From NCBI GenBank assembly GCA_963770245.1, contig CAVYOX010000016.1, positions 310,001-374,000 of the forward strand: a stretch of DNA of 64,000 bases, given 5' to 3'. Position numbers and translations under genes: made by a program. This document shows, piece by piece, positions 8,949-17,652 of the stretch; the first letter of the stretch is position 1, and every line of letters begins with the position of its first letter. The notes under the pieces are model-generated. The model was not told where the DNA came from. It did no database searches and was given only the letters and a program-made list of their open reading frames with translations. The stretch is from PALSA-270 sp963770245. GTDB lineage: Bacteria; Acidobacteriota; Terriglobia; Terriglobales; Acidobacteriaceae.

Positions 8949-10706
8949 ATGAACATGAAGCTGGCGGAAGCCCTAAAGATCATCCAGGCGGCCCCGCCCG
9001 ATGGAGCTCCGCTCGAGGTAGCGCTGCTGTGCGGTTTTACTCCGCTGCATCTTCAAACCTTCTTGCGAGCGCAGCTGTACAAGTTGTTTCCTGGACATTC
9101 TCCCCGCGTGCGCACAGGTCTTTATGGTGACCTAACGGGAAATCTGCGACGTGTGGTAGATGTTGCCGCTGCGGTGGTTGTAATTGAATGGGCCGATTTG
9201 GATCCCCGGCTCGGCTTGCGCCGGCTCGGGGGCTGGGAACCCGCCCAGCTGACGGATATTCTGTCTGAAGTCAGTCGAAGCTGTGAGACGTTGGAGGATG
9301 GCATCGCAGCCGTGGCGGGCAAAAGTATTCCGGTGGTCCTGTGTTTTCCCACCCTTCCGCTGCCGCCGGTCTCCTTCACGCCGCTGGCACAAGCGAGCGA
9401 GTTTTCCCTTGAGCTCCGTAGCCGGCTATCTGTTTTTAGTGCCACTGCGTCGCACCTTCCGGCCGTCAGAATTGTTGATCCGCAACGAATCGACATCGTG
9501 TCCTCTTCCGGTCGGCTGGATGTGAATGCCGATCTATCGGTCGGCTTCCCTTATGCCCTGGCTCATGCTTCCGCGCTTGCGGAACTTCTGGCTGGGTTGG
9601 TCCACAATCCGCTTCCTAAGAAGGGACTGATCACCGATCTCGACGACACTCTCTGGCGTGGTATTCTCGGCGACGTGGGAGTGCAAGGGATTTCGTGGGA
9701 ATTGGATAATCATAGCCAGATGCATGGTCTGTATCAGCAGCTGTTGCACTCGCTGGCCACCTCCGGAACTTTGATTGGGGTTGCGAGTAAGAATGAGCAT
9801 TCGCTGGTGGAACAGGCATTTGCGAGCCGCGACCTAATCCTGCGCAAGAGCGATATTTTTCCTTTCGAAGTGCACTGGGATCCCAAGTCTGCATCTGTGT
9901 CGCGAATCTTGTGCACTTGGAACGTCCTCGCCGATGATGTGGTGTATGTCGATGACAGCCCTATGGAATTGGCAGAAGTCAAAGCGGCGCATCCTGGGGC
10001 AGAATGTTTCCACTTTCCTCGCGATAATCCGCAAGCCGCTTACGAACTGCTGGAACACCTACGTGATCTGTTTGGGAAGGACAGGATTTCTTCCGAAGAC
10101 TCGCTGCGCGCGTTGAGCCTGCGAACCAATGCGGCGCTCCGGAGCGACATGACCCACTCTCCCCACGACGCTCCCGCGGAATTTCTTCGGCAGCTCGGCG
10201 GCAGGTTGATTCTCACCTCGCAGAAAGAGCCGTTCGATCCCAGGACTTTGGAGCTGGTGAACAAGACAAACCAATTCAACCTGAATGGCCGCCGGTATCA
10301 GCAGGGCGAATGGCAGGACTGGTTGAAAAAAGGGGATACGTTCTTCCTGACCGCCAGCTATCAGGACAAGTACGGTCCCCTGGGAAAGATAGCTGTCATC
10401 GCAGGAAGTCTCTCAAACTCCAACTCGTCCGGCCAACGGCGATTCCATGTCCGGACTTGGGTGATGAGTTGCCGCGCCTTCTCCCGATTGATCGAATATG
10501 AGTGCCTGCGATGGCTCTTTTCCAAGCTGGATGTAGAAGAAATAGAGTTCGACTTCCTGGCGACCGAGCGCAATGCGCCGATGCAAGAGTTTCTGCAGCG
10601 AGTGCATAACCAGCCGGCTGAATTTAACTCCCCCTTGTCGCGTAGTCAATTCATGGCAACTTGCCCTGCGCTAAATCACACGATCGAGGAGTTGTCGAAT
10701 GGCTGA
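8949..10706 (+). CDS. FkbH-like HAD-superfamily protein
   Basis: 585 residues from the ATG giving MNMKLAEALKII; an alternative ATG 39 bases upstream (8910) is possible and neither has a convincing ribosome binding site. The core has the HAD motif DLDDTLWRG (near residue 230, nucleophile Asp), GVASKNEHS (motif II Ser) and VYVDDSPMEL (motif IV), followed by the FkbH C-terminal GNAT-like half (LVNKTNQFNLNGRRY; TWVMSCRAFSRLIEYE). FkbH-type enzymes dephosphorylate 1,3-bisphosphoglycerate while loading the glyceryl unit onto an acyl carrier protein. Here an ACP gene overlaps the stop by 8 bases, which fits that role precisely. The large N-terminal domain (about 200 residues) resembles the SGNH-like extension common in these proteins. 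Confidence 0.88.
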   Translation: MNMKLAEALKIIQAAPPDGAPLEVALLCGFTPLHLQTFLRAQLYKLFPGHSPRVRTGLYGDLTGNLRRVVDVAAAVVVIEWADLDPRLGLRRLGGWEPAQLTDILSEVSRSCETLEDGIAAVAGKSIPVVLCFPTLPLPPVSFTPLAQASEFSLELRSRLSVFSATASHLPAVRIVDPQRIDIVSSSGRLDVNADLSVGFPYALAHASALAELLAGLVHNPLPKKGLITDLDDTLWRGILGDVGVQGISWELDNHSQMHGLYQQLLHSLATSGTLIGVASKNEHSLVEQAFASRDLILRKSDIFPFEVHWDPKSASVSRILCTWNVLADDVVYVDDSPMELAEVKAAHPGAECFHFPRDNPQAAYELLEHLRDLFGKDRISSEDSLRALSLRTNAALRSDMTHSPHDAPAEFLRQLGGRLILTSQKEPFDPRTLELVNKTNQFNLNGRRYQQGEWQDWLKKGDTFFLTASYQDKYGPLGKIAVIAGSLSNSNSSGQRRFHVRTWVMSCRAFSRLIEYECLRWLFSKLDVEEIEFDFLATERNAPMQEFLQRVHNQPAEFNSPLSRSQFMATCPALNHTIEELSNG

Positions 10707-10947
10707 CCTGGAGGCCCGTCTCGGCAACTGTTTTGCGCTCGCCTTCCCCGAACTTACTCCACCAGAAATTCCTACGGTAAGTATGGGCTCGCTGGCAAGC
10801 TGGGATTCGGTAGCGGGTATCACGTTGCTGTCCCTGATTGAGGAAGAATTCAATTTCAGCCTACCTCCCGATGATGTTGTTGGCCTGGTTTCATTCGAGT
10901 TAATCCTGGACTATCTTCGGAGGACGCTGGGTGGCACTCGAGCTTAA
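10699..10947 (+). CDS. acyl carrier protein
   Basis: 82 residues, acidic and helical. The phosphopantetheine attachment site is SLASWDSVAGITLLSLIEEE, with Ser of the DSV triplet at about residue 36, in the ordinary ACP position before the long helix II. The gene overlaps the FkbH-like gene by 8 bases and the MaoC-SDR gene by 17, so the three are almost certainly co-translated. It is therefore a dedicated carrier for the acyl unit made by these partners rather than the fatty-acid AcpP. Confidence 0.85.
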   Translation: MADLEARLGNCFALAFPELTPPEIPTVSMGSLASWDSVAGITLLSLIEEEFNFSLPPDDVVGLVSFELILDYLRRTLGGTRA

Positions 10948-12124
10948 ATCTCTGCTTGCCGAAGAGCTGAAGGTCGGACTGATGGCAGAGTACGAGTGCA
11001 TCATTGCAGAGTCCGACGTGCTTGCGTTTGCCGCGAATTCGGGCGACTTCAATCCTCTGCACGTTGACCCAGAATTCGCCCAGCAGAGCCGTTTTTCACG
11101 CCGGATTGTCCACGGAGCATTTCAGATCGGGCTGGCGTCAGCCTTGCTCGGCATGCGTTTGCCCGGTCGTGATGTTCTTCTGGGCTCCCTGAATGCGCGC
11201 TTTCTGTCTCCTCTGTATTTTCCTTGCAGGGTGCGCGTGAGCGGCGAGATCACCGCCTGGAACCTCGTTTCGCGCGCGGGCAGCGTTCGCGTCGTCGTGT
11301 GTGACGTAGCCTCCCAAGTGCCAGTCTCAGAGATTGCGATGGGCTTCACGCTGCAAGCCAGCAGACAGGAACGCACCTCGGGCCCAGCCAGTCAATCGAG
11401 TTCTCCGGGAAACGCATTTTCGCCGGGAAGAAAAATTGTCTTGGTTACAGGGGCTTCCGGGGGGATTGGTTCGACGTTGCTGAAAGTGTTGGCGGAAGAA
11501 TTCGCAACGCTAGCGATGGTTCACGACCGCCCCTTGTCAGAAAAGCCGTCTGCCGAAGCGGTAGTACAGGCTGACTTCGGTGCGCTGGGATGGGAGCAGG
11601 AAATCAGAGAGCGCTTGGGTGGCAATCCTCTGTACGGCATCGTCCACTGTGCCTGGGCCGGCATGCCCCGGGGGGGGCTACTGAATAGCGATTCGCGGCT
11701 CATCGAGCAGCAGCTTGCCTTCGGAACTTCTCACGTAGTTCGGCTGGCGCGTCTGTTGTTCGACCTTGCCGGCGAAGAAGGTGGGCGAATGGTCGCGCTA
11801 GGGTCGATTGCCGGGCATCACAAACCCGCACTGGGGTTGGGCGCCTATTCGCTAGCGAAGGCGGCCTTGGAAGATACGCTCCGCCTGTTGGCTCCCGAGC
11901 TAGCGCGCCGAAAAATTGCTATCAATGCGGTGTGCCCGGCTTTTGTACCCACTGGCATGAACGCCCAAGCCGACGATCTACAGAGGAAGCGCGAGGCAGC
12001 CCTCATTCCCATGGGACGGATTTGTGAAACCCAGGACATCATAGGAGCTGTTCGCTATCTCCTCTCTTCGACTGCATCGTTTATCTCAGGACAATCCATC
12101 GTGCTCTCGGGGGCGCAGCTCTAA
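10931..12124 (+). CDS. fusion of MaoC-like hotdog dehydratase and short-chain dehydrogenase/reductase
   Basis: 397 residues. The start is a GTG (10931) that overlaps the ACP gene by 17 bases; an in-frame ATG at 10982 is an alternative. Residues about 20-140 form a MaoC-type hotdog domain with the hydratase motif FAANSGDFNPLHVDPEFAQQ and the following IVHGAFQIGL (catalytic Asp and His). Residues about 165-397 form an SDR: TGASGGIGSTLL (cofactor loop), ALGSIAGHH (Ser), and AYSLAKAAL (YxxxK catalytic pair). This pairs 3-hydroxyacyl dehydration/hydration with ketoreduction in one chain, as in FabG/PhaJ-type steps on an ACP-bound substrate. With the neighbouring FkbH and ACP it suggests building of a short hydroxyacyl unit for polymer decoration. 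Confidence 0.85.
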   Translation: MALELKSLLAEELKVGLMAEYECIIAESDVLAFAANSGDFNPLHVDPEFAQQSRFSRRIVHGAFQIGLASALLGMRLPGRDVLLGSLNARFLSPLYFPCRVRVSGEITAWNLVSRAGSVRVVVCDVASQVPVSEIAMGFTLQASRQERTSGPASQSSSPGNAFSPGRKIVLVTGASGGIGSTLLKVLAEEFATLAMVHDRPLSEKPSAEAVVQADFGALGWEQEIRERLGGNPLYGIVHCAWAGMPRGGLLNSDSRLIEQQLAFGTSHVVRLARLLFDLAGEEGGRMVALGSIAGHHKPALGLGAYSLAKAALEDTLRLLAPELARRKIAINAVCPAFVPTGMNAQADDLQRKREAALIPMGRICETQDIIGAVRYLLSSTASFISGQSIVLSGAQL

Positions 12125-12161
12125 GGCCGTCGAATCGCGCGAAACACAACATAGGGCAAAC

Positions 12162-13232
12162 TTGGTCGAGAATGATCTCCAGCTACATGAGATAGCCCCC
12201 ACGGATTTGGAGGAAGTGGCTCGCTTTATCAGCCGCTCGTCTGGATCCGGCGTGCCGATTGCTCACGCGGTGGAACGACTCTCGTGGATACTGCTGGAAA
12301 ATCCTGCCCGCGAATCGGGGCTTCCGTTGGGATGGTGCCTCCGTACGCCGTGGGGCGAGATTGTTGCCTGCATGTGTTGCGCTACGCAGAAATTCTGCTT
12401 GGGCCTGAATACGTTCACGCTGATGATGGCCCATTCGTTCTACGTCGACGACAAACATCGGGGCACTGGCACGTCCATTTTCCTGAAGTACCTGCAACTG
12501 GGTCGACGCTATCCTTTATTTGTCAGTTCTGCGAATGCCACGGTAGCCCAGATGTGGCAAAAGCTGGGTGGATATCCTCTCGGCTATTCGGATCACGAGG
12601 TCCTGGGCGTCCTTCGCTGGCAGCCAGTGCTCGCGGAGAGCATCTACCGTAAGATGAACCGCGACAGTCTGGCTCGAGCAACGGCCACCTTAGCATCGCC
12701 TTTGCTCCAGACTCTACGCCGGCTGCCGAAAGCAAGCCCGGAATGCGAGTTCGTGGTCCTCGCCAGTCCCGAACAGGCTGCCAGTCTCTGCGCGGGATTC
12801 CCGTGCGACCAGCTCACAAGCCGCCGGGACACTTCCTTCCTGAGATGGCGCTACTTTTCGCGCGTCGATCCCACGACTCGCTTGTTTGCCTTTCGCCCGC
12901 GCGACGGTGAAAAGCAATACTTGGTTGGAATCAAAATCCAGAATCGCGGATACAAACAGCAAATCCGTGCGCTTCACGTGCTGGACGTGTGGGGCGAAGT
13001 TTCTCCGGAAGGCTGTTGTGCAATCTCTGCCTGTTTAGCCCGGGAGTATGATGGGCAGATAGATATGCTGGTATTTCGCTGCCTGAATCAGGCGCAGGAA
13101 CGGGCTTTGACGGCCCGTGGCTTTATCGCGCGTCCATTTGCCGCGCCTGTCGCTTGGTGCATCGACAAGTATAGACTACTGCCAACAAAGGACTGGTATT
13201 TTGTTCCTGCGGATGGCGACATGTCTCTGTGA
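12162..13232 (+). CDS. GNAT-like acyltransferase of the polysaccharide operon
   Basis: 356 residues if the TTG at 12162 is the start; no better start was found and this is uncertain by a few codons. Residues about 85-150 carry a GNAT acetyl-CoA-binding pattern: HSFYVDDKHRGTGTSIFLKY followed by LFVSSANATVAQMWQKLG. The second half is a less obvious second acyltransferase-like domain (SFLRWRYFS motif, residues about 220-340), the layout of tandem GNAT/FemAB-like proteins. It lies 37 bases after the MaoC-SDR gene and 9 bases before the deacetylase, so it is probably the transferase that moves the ACP-bound acyl group onto a sugar. The donor and acceptor are inferred. Confidence 0.6.
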   Translation: MVENDLQLHEIAPTDLEEVARFISRSSGSGVPIAHAVERLSWILLENPARESGLPLGWCLRTPWGEIVACMCCATQKFCLGLNTFTLMMAHSFYVDDKHRGTGTSIFLKYLQLGRRYPLFVSSANATVAQMWQKLGGYPLGYSDHEVLGVLRWQPVLAESIYRKMNRDSLARATATLASPLLQTLRRLPKASPECEFVVLASPEQAASLCAGFPCDQLTSRRDTSFLRWRYFSRVDPTTRLFAFRPRDGEKQYLVGIKIQNRGYKQQIRALHVLDVWGEVSPEGCCAISACLAREYDGQIDMLVFRCLNQAQERALTARGFIARPFAAPVAWCIDKYRLLPTKDWYFVPADGDMSL

Positions 13233-13241
13233 GAGGAATGT

Positions 13242-14147
13242 TTGAGCGCCCGGGCTTTCCTCCGTTCTGCGTTTATCCGAACTGCCATAGCACTTCGCGC
13301 GGACGAACTCGCGCTCGGCCTGCAGCGCTGGCTTGTCCGCTGTGGCCAAGGTCCCCGCCTCTTAGCGATTGAGATGCACGCAACCCCCGCGCGTGATGAA
13401 GCCTTGTTTCGCCAACAACTGGAATGGGTGGCGCGGCATTTTACGTTGGTCGACCTGGCTACATTTGCCCAGTTGTGGCAAGAGTGTCGGGAGGACCAGC
13501 GTGCCTATCGCAAGCCGCCTGTATTGTTTACCTTTGATGATGGTCATCTGGATAACTACACTGTCGCCGCGCCTGTTCTGGAGTCTTTCGGAACACGAGG
13601 CGTTTTCTTTGTAGTTCCGCAGTTTGTAGCGTGCCGCAAGCAGGAAGCACGCGATTTTTACTATTCGCGCGTCGATATTCGGTCGTTACCGCCCAGTCAG
13701 GCCGTGGAAGACTCGTGTTCCATGACGCCCCAGCAAATCGCGGATCTCTCGCGACGTGGGCATTCCATCGGCAATCACACGTATTCTCATGTGAACCTGG
13801 CAGGCCTGTCCGAGATTCAGTTGCACCACGAAATTGTCGAGAGCGCCACTCAAATATCCTCGTGGACCAGGCAGCCAGTCGACGCTTTTGCCTGGACCTT
13901 CTCTTGGGACTCGATCACTCCGGCGGCTTGGGAGGTGATTCGGCAGCATCACCGATTCTGCTTCGCCCCTTGCCCAGGCTCGGTGGACTGCCGCACTGAT
14001 TCTTATCACCTAATCTGGCGCACGCAGGTCGAGGCACTGTATCCTTCCGCGGATTTTCGCTTCATGTACTCCGGCTTGACGCACCCTATGTGGCGAAGGA
14101 AGCGACAACATTTAAAAACTGTTCTGGCGAACTTGTCCGGGCCTTAG
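13242..14147 (+). CDS. polysaccharide deacetylase (NodB homology domain, carbohydrate esterase 4)
   Basis: 301 residues, start taken as TTG at 13242 with GAGAGG just upstream. The NodB signatures are clear: LFTFDDGHLDNY (motif 1, catalytic base Asp and metal Asp) and GHSIGNHTYSHVNL (motif 2, HxxxH metal ligands). It has no signal peptide, so action in the cytoplasm or on lipid-linked intermediates is possible. It is the last gene of the 14 kb operon and would remove N-acetyl groups from the amino sugars of the polymer, which would expose amines for the formyl or acyl substituents suggested by upstream genes. Confidence 0.86.
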   Translation: MSARAFLRSAFIRTAIALRADELALGLQRWLVRCGQGPRLLAIEMHATPARDEALFRQQLEWVARHFTLVDLATFAQLWQECREDQRAYRKPPVLFTFDDGHLDNYTVAAPVLESFGTRGVFFVVPQFVACRKQEARDFYYSRVDIRSLPPSQAVEDSCSMTPQQIADLSRRGHSIGNHTYSHVNLAGLSEIQLHHEIVESATQISSWTRQPVDAFAWTFSWDSITPAAWEVIRQHHRFCFAPCPGSVDCRTDSYHLIWRTQVEALYPSADFRFMYSGLTHPMWRRKRQHLKTVLANLSGP

Positions 14148-14399
14148 CGTGCACAGTATCTGGAGACCGAGTCGTTTTTCGTTGTTTCGATGAGAACGAA
14201 CCGTCTGTTCGGATGCAACATCTCTGCTTTTCCTGTACCGAGTAGTGTGAGGTCATGTAGGGTCTTCAAGTGGGTAGCGGTTCACGGCAATACTCTCCGT
14301 AGTCGTTGGAATGAGAAATCATGGGATGGGAAATTCTACGAGATTGCCATAGCAGGCTGCAAAGGTTGCATGTCGCTTTCTGGTAGCGGAATGCAACAA
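14148..14399. other. intergenic region, nothing recognised
   Basis: About 250 bases between the convergent ends of the deacetylase gene and the PEP-CTERM gene's terminator. Short open frames occur but none shows a recognisable domain or codon bias. Confidence 0.5.
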
Positions 14400-14402
14400 G
14401 GT

Positions 14403-14432
14403 CAAAATCCTGCCGTGTTTCCACGGCAGGAT
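14403..14432 (-). terminator. intrinsic terminator of the PEP-CTERM gene
   Basis: Positions 14407-14432 form a perfect 11-base-pair hairpin (ATCCTGCCGTG with CACGGCAGGAT) with a 4-base loop. Read on the minus strand it is followed directly by TTTTG, as expected for a rho-independent terminator about 40 bases after the stop of the gene ending at 14475. Confidence 0.75.
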
Positions 14433-14474
14433 CGGGCAGAAAAGTGGTCATTACACGATCGTCCAGGTCTAGGG

Positions 14475-15083
14475 TTACGCCTTCATCTTGCGGCGAATTG
14501 CCCCTAGCAGACCCAGCATACCGACGCCGAGCAGTGACATCTCTCCTGGCTCGGGAACCGCCAGAACGGTGGAGGTGCTACTTGATTGACCTGAGGTCGC
14601 AATGCCCTCAAAAAAGGCTGAGCCGGTGTTGAAGTTGAACGTCATCTGTCCGGTCGCAGTGTCGCCGTTCCCGTCTGTTCCGTTCACCCCAGCGATGTAG
14701 CTGTACTGGTGAGTACCATCGGGCAGAGTCGTGAGGGTCCAATTCGATGCTTGAAAGGTGCCCGTGAAGAGTGTGCCGTTGGGAACCCCGTCGGCGCCAT
14801 TGCCGGTGACGGTAATCGACCCACCTGCAAGGATATTGCCACCGTCGGTCACATTGGCGTTTCCAAGAATGCCCGTGGTAATCGTCAGGCTGCCCAGGTC
14901 AGCCCCAGTGATTAATCCGCCACCCGGTAAACTGACATCCGTCAGCACGGCACCAGTTAGCGTCATTCCTTTGTCGTTCCCCGAGAGACTGCCACCGGTG
15001 CTGGCGAAAGTTTCGGTGTCGGCCATGGCTGCCAGGGGCACCGCCAGAGCCAGAGTAATGAGTAAAAACACCCGCGTCTTCAT
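14475..15083 (-). CDS. PEP-CTERM sorting domain protein, secreted
   Basis: 202 residues from the ATG at 15083; the frame is open 43 codons further upstream but the ATG gives a proper signal peptide (MKTRVFLLITLALAVPLAA-MAD). The body is Gly/Thr/Ser/Asn-rich with beta-type repeats (GGNILAGGSITVTGNG), low in Cys. The C-terminus is a textbook PEP-CTERM signal: VPEPGEMSLLGVGMLGLLGA then RRKMKA, meaning a PEP motif, transmembrane stretch and basic end, recognised by an exosortase. Such proteins are surface or EPS-associated in bacteria that co-encode exosortase with EPS genes. No exosortase is in the window. An AT-rich stretch at 15225-15260 upstream probably contains the promoter. Confidence 0.85.
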   Translation of the reverse strand: MKTRVFLLITLALAVPLAAMADTETFASTGGSLSGNDKGMTLTGAVLTDVSLPGGGLITGADLGSLTITTGILGNANVTDGGNILAGGSITVTGNGADGVPNGTLFTGTFQASNWTLTTLPDGTHQYSYIAGVNGTDGNGDTATGQMTFNFNTGSAFFEGIATSGQSSSTSTVLAVPEPGEMSLLGVGMLGLLGAIRRKMKA

Positions 15084-15428
15084 ATGTTCAGCCGCCCTCC
15101 CAAAAAAGTTTGGTTGCCGTTTGTGTTGGCCTCGGCGGGGAGCAGTTCCAAGGTGGTTTCTGACTTCAACACTTCCGACCACACATCTGTGTCTAGGCAG
15201 CTTTGATGCCAAAATGGGAAACTAATAAGTTTAGTTTATTCATATATATACGGCTACCCTGAGGTTGGGACCCCTTCAACTAGGCAAAATCTTGCACATT
15301 GGACTGTGGCAAGAGTTTGCCTTCAGGCCACGAGTTACTAGCTAGCCATGGTGGGCCTGTCACAAAATGTGCACTCAAACTCTGCTAATACCAGATACTC
15401 GCAGAGTCCTGGGGTCCTCAGACTCCTC
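15084..15428. other. upstream region of the PEP-CTERM gene
   Basis: 345 bases with no recognised gene. It is AT-rich at 15225-15260 (TTTATTCATATATATA), likely the promoter area of the minus-strand PEP-CTERM gene, but no clean -35/-10 pair with normal spacing was found. Confidence 0.4.
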
Positions 15429-15627
15429 ATGAAGATTCTTTACGTCTTGCAATATTTTCCGCCGGAGATGGGCGATTCCCGGCGCTCGCGTCGCGAAATT
15501 ATCTCGACATTGGGTGGGTGCTGGACACCAGACCGATTCTCGCCGGCTTTCCTAGGTCGATTCAAGTGAGTCGTGCCTCCGGAATACCGCGGCAAACTGC
15601 GCCCCTTCCTAATGCGAGAATGACTGG
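15429..15627 (+). pseudogene. relic of the 5' end of a family 4 glycosyltransferase (copy 1)
   Basis: Starts as MKILYVLQYFPPEMGDSRRS, nearly the same as the intact glycosyltransferase starting at 24708 (MKILYVSQYFPPEMGAPGAR). DNA similarity continues with indels and an early stop through the region matching its codons up to about 65; for example GAGTCGTGCCTCCGGAATAC near 15568 corresponds to GAGTCGTGCCTCCAGAGTAC at 24849. Everything after roughly codon 65 is missing. It is a decayed duplicate or recombination scar of a glycosyltransferase gene. Confidence 0.75.
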
Positions 15628-16314
15628 AATGTTTGCAGCGCTTGTTGGATCGTCGGAAGGAAGACTGAAGCAGTTTTCTTGTCTGCTCTAGCTTGGTTTT
15701 ATTGAGTTGAGTAGGGCAGTTAGCCCCCTACGTACTGTGTGCAGTTTTCGAGGCCAAAGGAACTCCAGCGACAGATCGAGTCTCCTCTGAGAATCGGGTC
15801 GGGTGCTTTGGGTCTGTCATTCCAAAGTGGTGGTGCGAGAACTACTACGTGAGTAATGCAGTCGCGGCTATCGCCAAACCTGTGTATCTGATTTCGCATG
15901 GCCTCAGTTCGGAGATCCAAAGCCAGCTCCCCGTATAGCGCCCTTCGAGCCTGTTCCCCAGATCTAACCAGGTCCGCAGAATATCGCGCTGAGCCGTATT
16001 GGATCGCGTGGTTCCCCACAAGGTCGCGTTGTCGGAACAAACTGGACCGGTGGCTTTTCTTGCTACCGGGGTGGGCCAAGACTATGAATCCACCGGCACC
16101 GGTCTCCGAAAGCTAGCAAGGCCACACATTCCCCCTCCTTTGAAATCGATAGGACACGATTCGATGACTTCGAACAGTTACGTCTGATGAAATGGACCTC
16201 GCCGAGAAGCCGATGTTCTCCGAAGCATGCCACGCTTGTTGGGGGACAATCTCGAGATGGACGGAAACTGATCGAAGAGGTCTGCCTGACTCAGCTGGGA
16301 CTAGCTAGCTAAGC
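15628..16314. other. non-coding or decayed stretch left of the IS element
   Basis: About 690 bases with no intact gene. On the minus strand a short frame (about 15850-16040) reads with some coding character (WGTTRSNTAQRDILRTWLDL) but no family could be named; it is probably another decayed EPS gene. Confidence 0.4.
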
Positions 16315-17480
16315 TAGTGCAGTGCGTCATGCAGATTGACGTTTATTGAGTGTGCGACGAGCGCGCTTCACTTTTTCCAAGATGTCGTCGGCTCGCGCGG
16401 TCCAGATGAACGGTTTTGGGCTTTCGTTATGGCGGTCGATGTAAGTGCCGATGGCCATGAAGAGCTCTTCCAGATCGCGGAAGACGCCACGGCGGAGCCG
16501 ATTTTGAGTCAGGTCGCGAAAGAAACGTTCCACCATGTTCAGCCAGGACGCGCTGGTGGGAGTGAAGTGCAGATGAAAGCGCGGGTGTCGCGCCAGCCAG
16601 CGCTGGACTTTGGGATGCTTGTGGGTGGCGTAGTTGTCGCAGATGAAGTGAAGTTGCCGATCCAGCGGGATGGTCTGGTCGATCAGACGGAGAAACTTGA
16701 GCCATTCCTGGTGGCGATGCCGCTCCTGGCACAGACCAAAGACTTCACCGTTGGCCGCGTTCAGCGCGGCAAACAGAGTGGCCGTGCCGTTTCGTTTGTA
16801 GTCATGGGTCATGGTGGCGCCGCGTCCGCGCTTCAGCGGCAGGCCGGGCTGGGTGCGATCCAGAGCTTGAATCTGGCTCTTTTCGTCGGCACACAGCACC
16901 AGCGCGTGCTCCGGCGGGTCGAGGTACAGACCGACAATGTCTTCCAGTTTCTCCGCGAACTGAGGATCGTTGCTGATTTTGAAGGTTTCGACCAGATGCG
17001 GTTTCAACCCGTGAGCCCGCCAGATCCGTCGCACGCTGGCTTCGCTAATGCCGACTGCTGCCGCCATGGTACGCGTGCTCCAATGGGTGGCGTTGGTCGG
17101 CTGCTGGCGCGTGGTCATGGTCACCACCCGCTGGACCAGCCGGGGGCCGATCTCGGGTTTGCGGCCGGGCCGGGGCGCATCTTGCTTCAGTCCCTCCACG
17201 CCCAGCGCGAGGAAACGCTTGCGCCAGCGGGAAACTTTTTTCGGCGTAATGGCCATGCTGGCGGCAATGTCCTGGTCCTGCTCGTGGGCGGCCGCGCGCA
17301 ACACGATACGAGCGCGCTCTACCACGCGTGCCGGAAAGGATCGGCTTCGAGCCCAGCTTTCCAGCAGCGTTTGTTGCTCCGGACTCAACGTAATCACAGG
17401 GGCTATGCGCATCTGACCGTCTCCATATCATAAGATGCGCACCAATTGATAAAGGTTGTTATTTGTGACGCACTACACTA
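16315..17480 (-). mobile_element. IS630-family insertion sequence with TA target duplication
   Basis: The element spans 16317-17478 (1162 bases) and is bounded by TA at 16315-16316 and 17479-17480, the dinucleotide duplicated by IS630/Tc1-type elements. The terminal inverted repeats match at 12 of 13 positions: GTGCAGTGCGTCA on the left and TGACGCACTACAC on the right. It encodes a single intact transposase. It inserted into already decayed sequence between the two glycosyltransferase relics. Confidence 0.8.
16327..17412 (-). CDS. IS630 family transposase (DDE)
   Basis: 361 residues, ATG start. Residues about 1-110 hold the helix-turn-helix region (DIAASMAITPKKVSRWRKRF) and a second winged-helix-like segment (THWSTRTMAAAVGISEASVR). 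The DDE catalytic domain shows LVLCADEKSQIQALD (first Asp), LHFICDNYATHKHPKVQRWL (second Asp) and SWLNMVERFFRDLT (Glu), in the D-D-E order and spacing of the IS630 family. No frameshift or stop, so the element may be active. Confidence 0.93.
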   Translation of the reverse strand: MRIAPVITLSPEQQTLLESWARSRSFPARVVERARIVLRAAAHEQDQDIAASMAITPKKVSRWRKRFLALGVEGLKQDAPRPGRKPEIGPRLVQRVVTMTTRQQPTNATHWSTRTMAAAVGISEASVRRIWRAHGLKPHLVETFKISNDPQFAEKLEDIVGLYLDPPEHALVLCADEKSQIQALDRTQPGLPLKRGRGATMTHDYKRNGTATLFAALNAANGEVFGLCQERHRHQEWLKFLRLIDQTIPLDRQLHFICDNYATHKHPKVQRWLARHPRFHLHFTPTSASWLNMVERFFRDLTQNRLRRGVFRDLEELFMAIGTYIDRHNESPKPFIWTARADDILEKVKRARRTLNKRQSA

Positions 17481-17652
17481 GTATCGGTCCCAGAAATACC
17501 TGGAATAAGTCAACGACGCGCGTAAGGGTTCACGCCCCTTAACGGGTGCTGAACCATTCTTGCAGGGCGTTGCGACGCGGCTGAGGGCACCGCTCCGGCA
17601 AAGCGGTCGACCATTTATTCCACGAACTCGCGGGACACGACACTAGTAAGTT

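Noticed and set aside
15296..15320. Possible sigma-54 promoters (AGGCAAAATCTTGCA and TGGCAAGAGTTTGC), of interest because PEP-CTERM genes can be under sigma-54 control.
   Set aside because: The spacing between the GG and GC elements is nine bases instead of ten, and both point away from the PEP-CTERM gene.
16336..17433. 365-codon plus-strand open frame over the IS630 transposase.
   Set aside because: Shadow of the transposase; the minus-strand frame has the DDE motifs and fits the IS ends.
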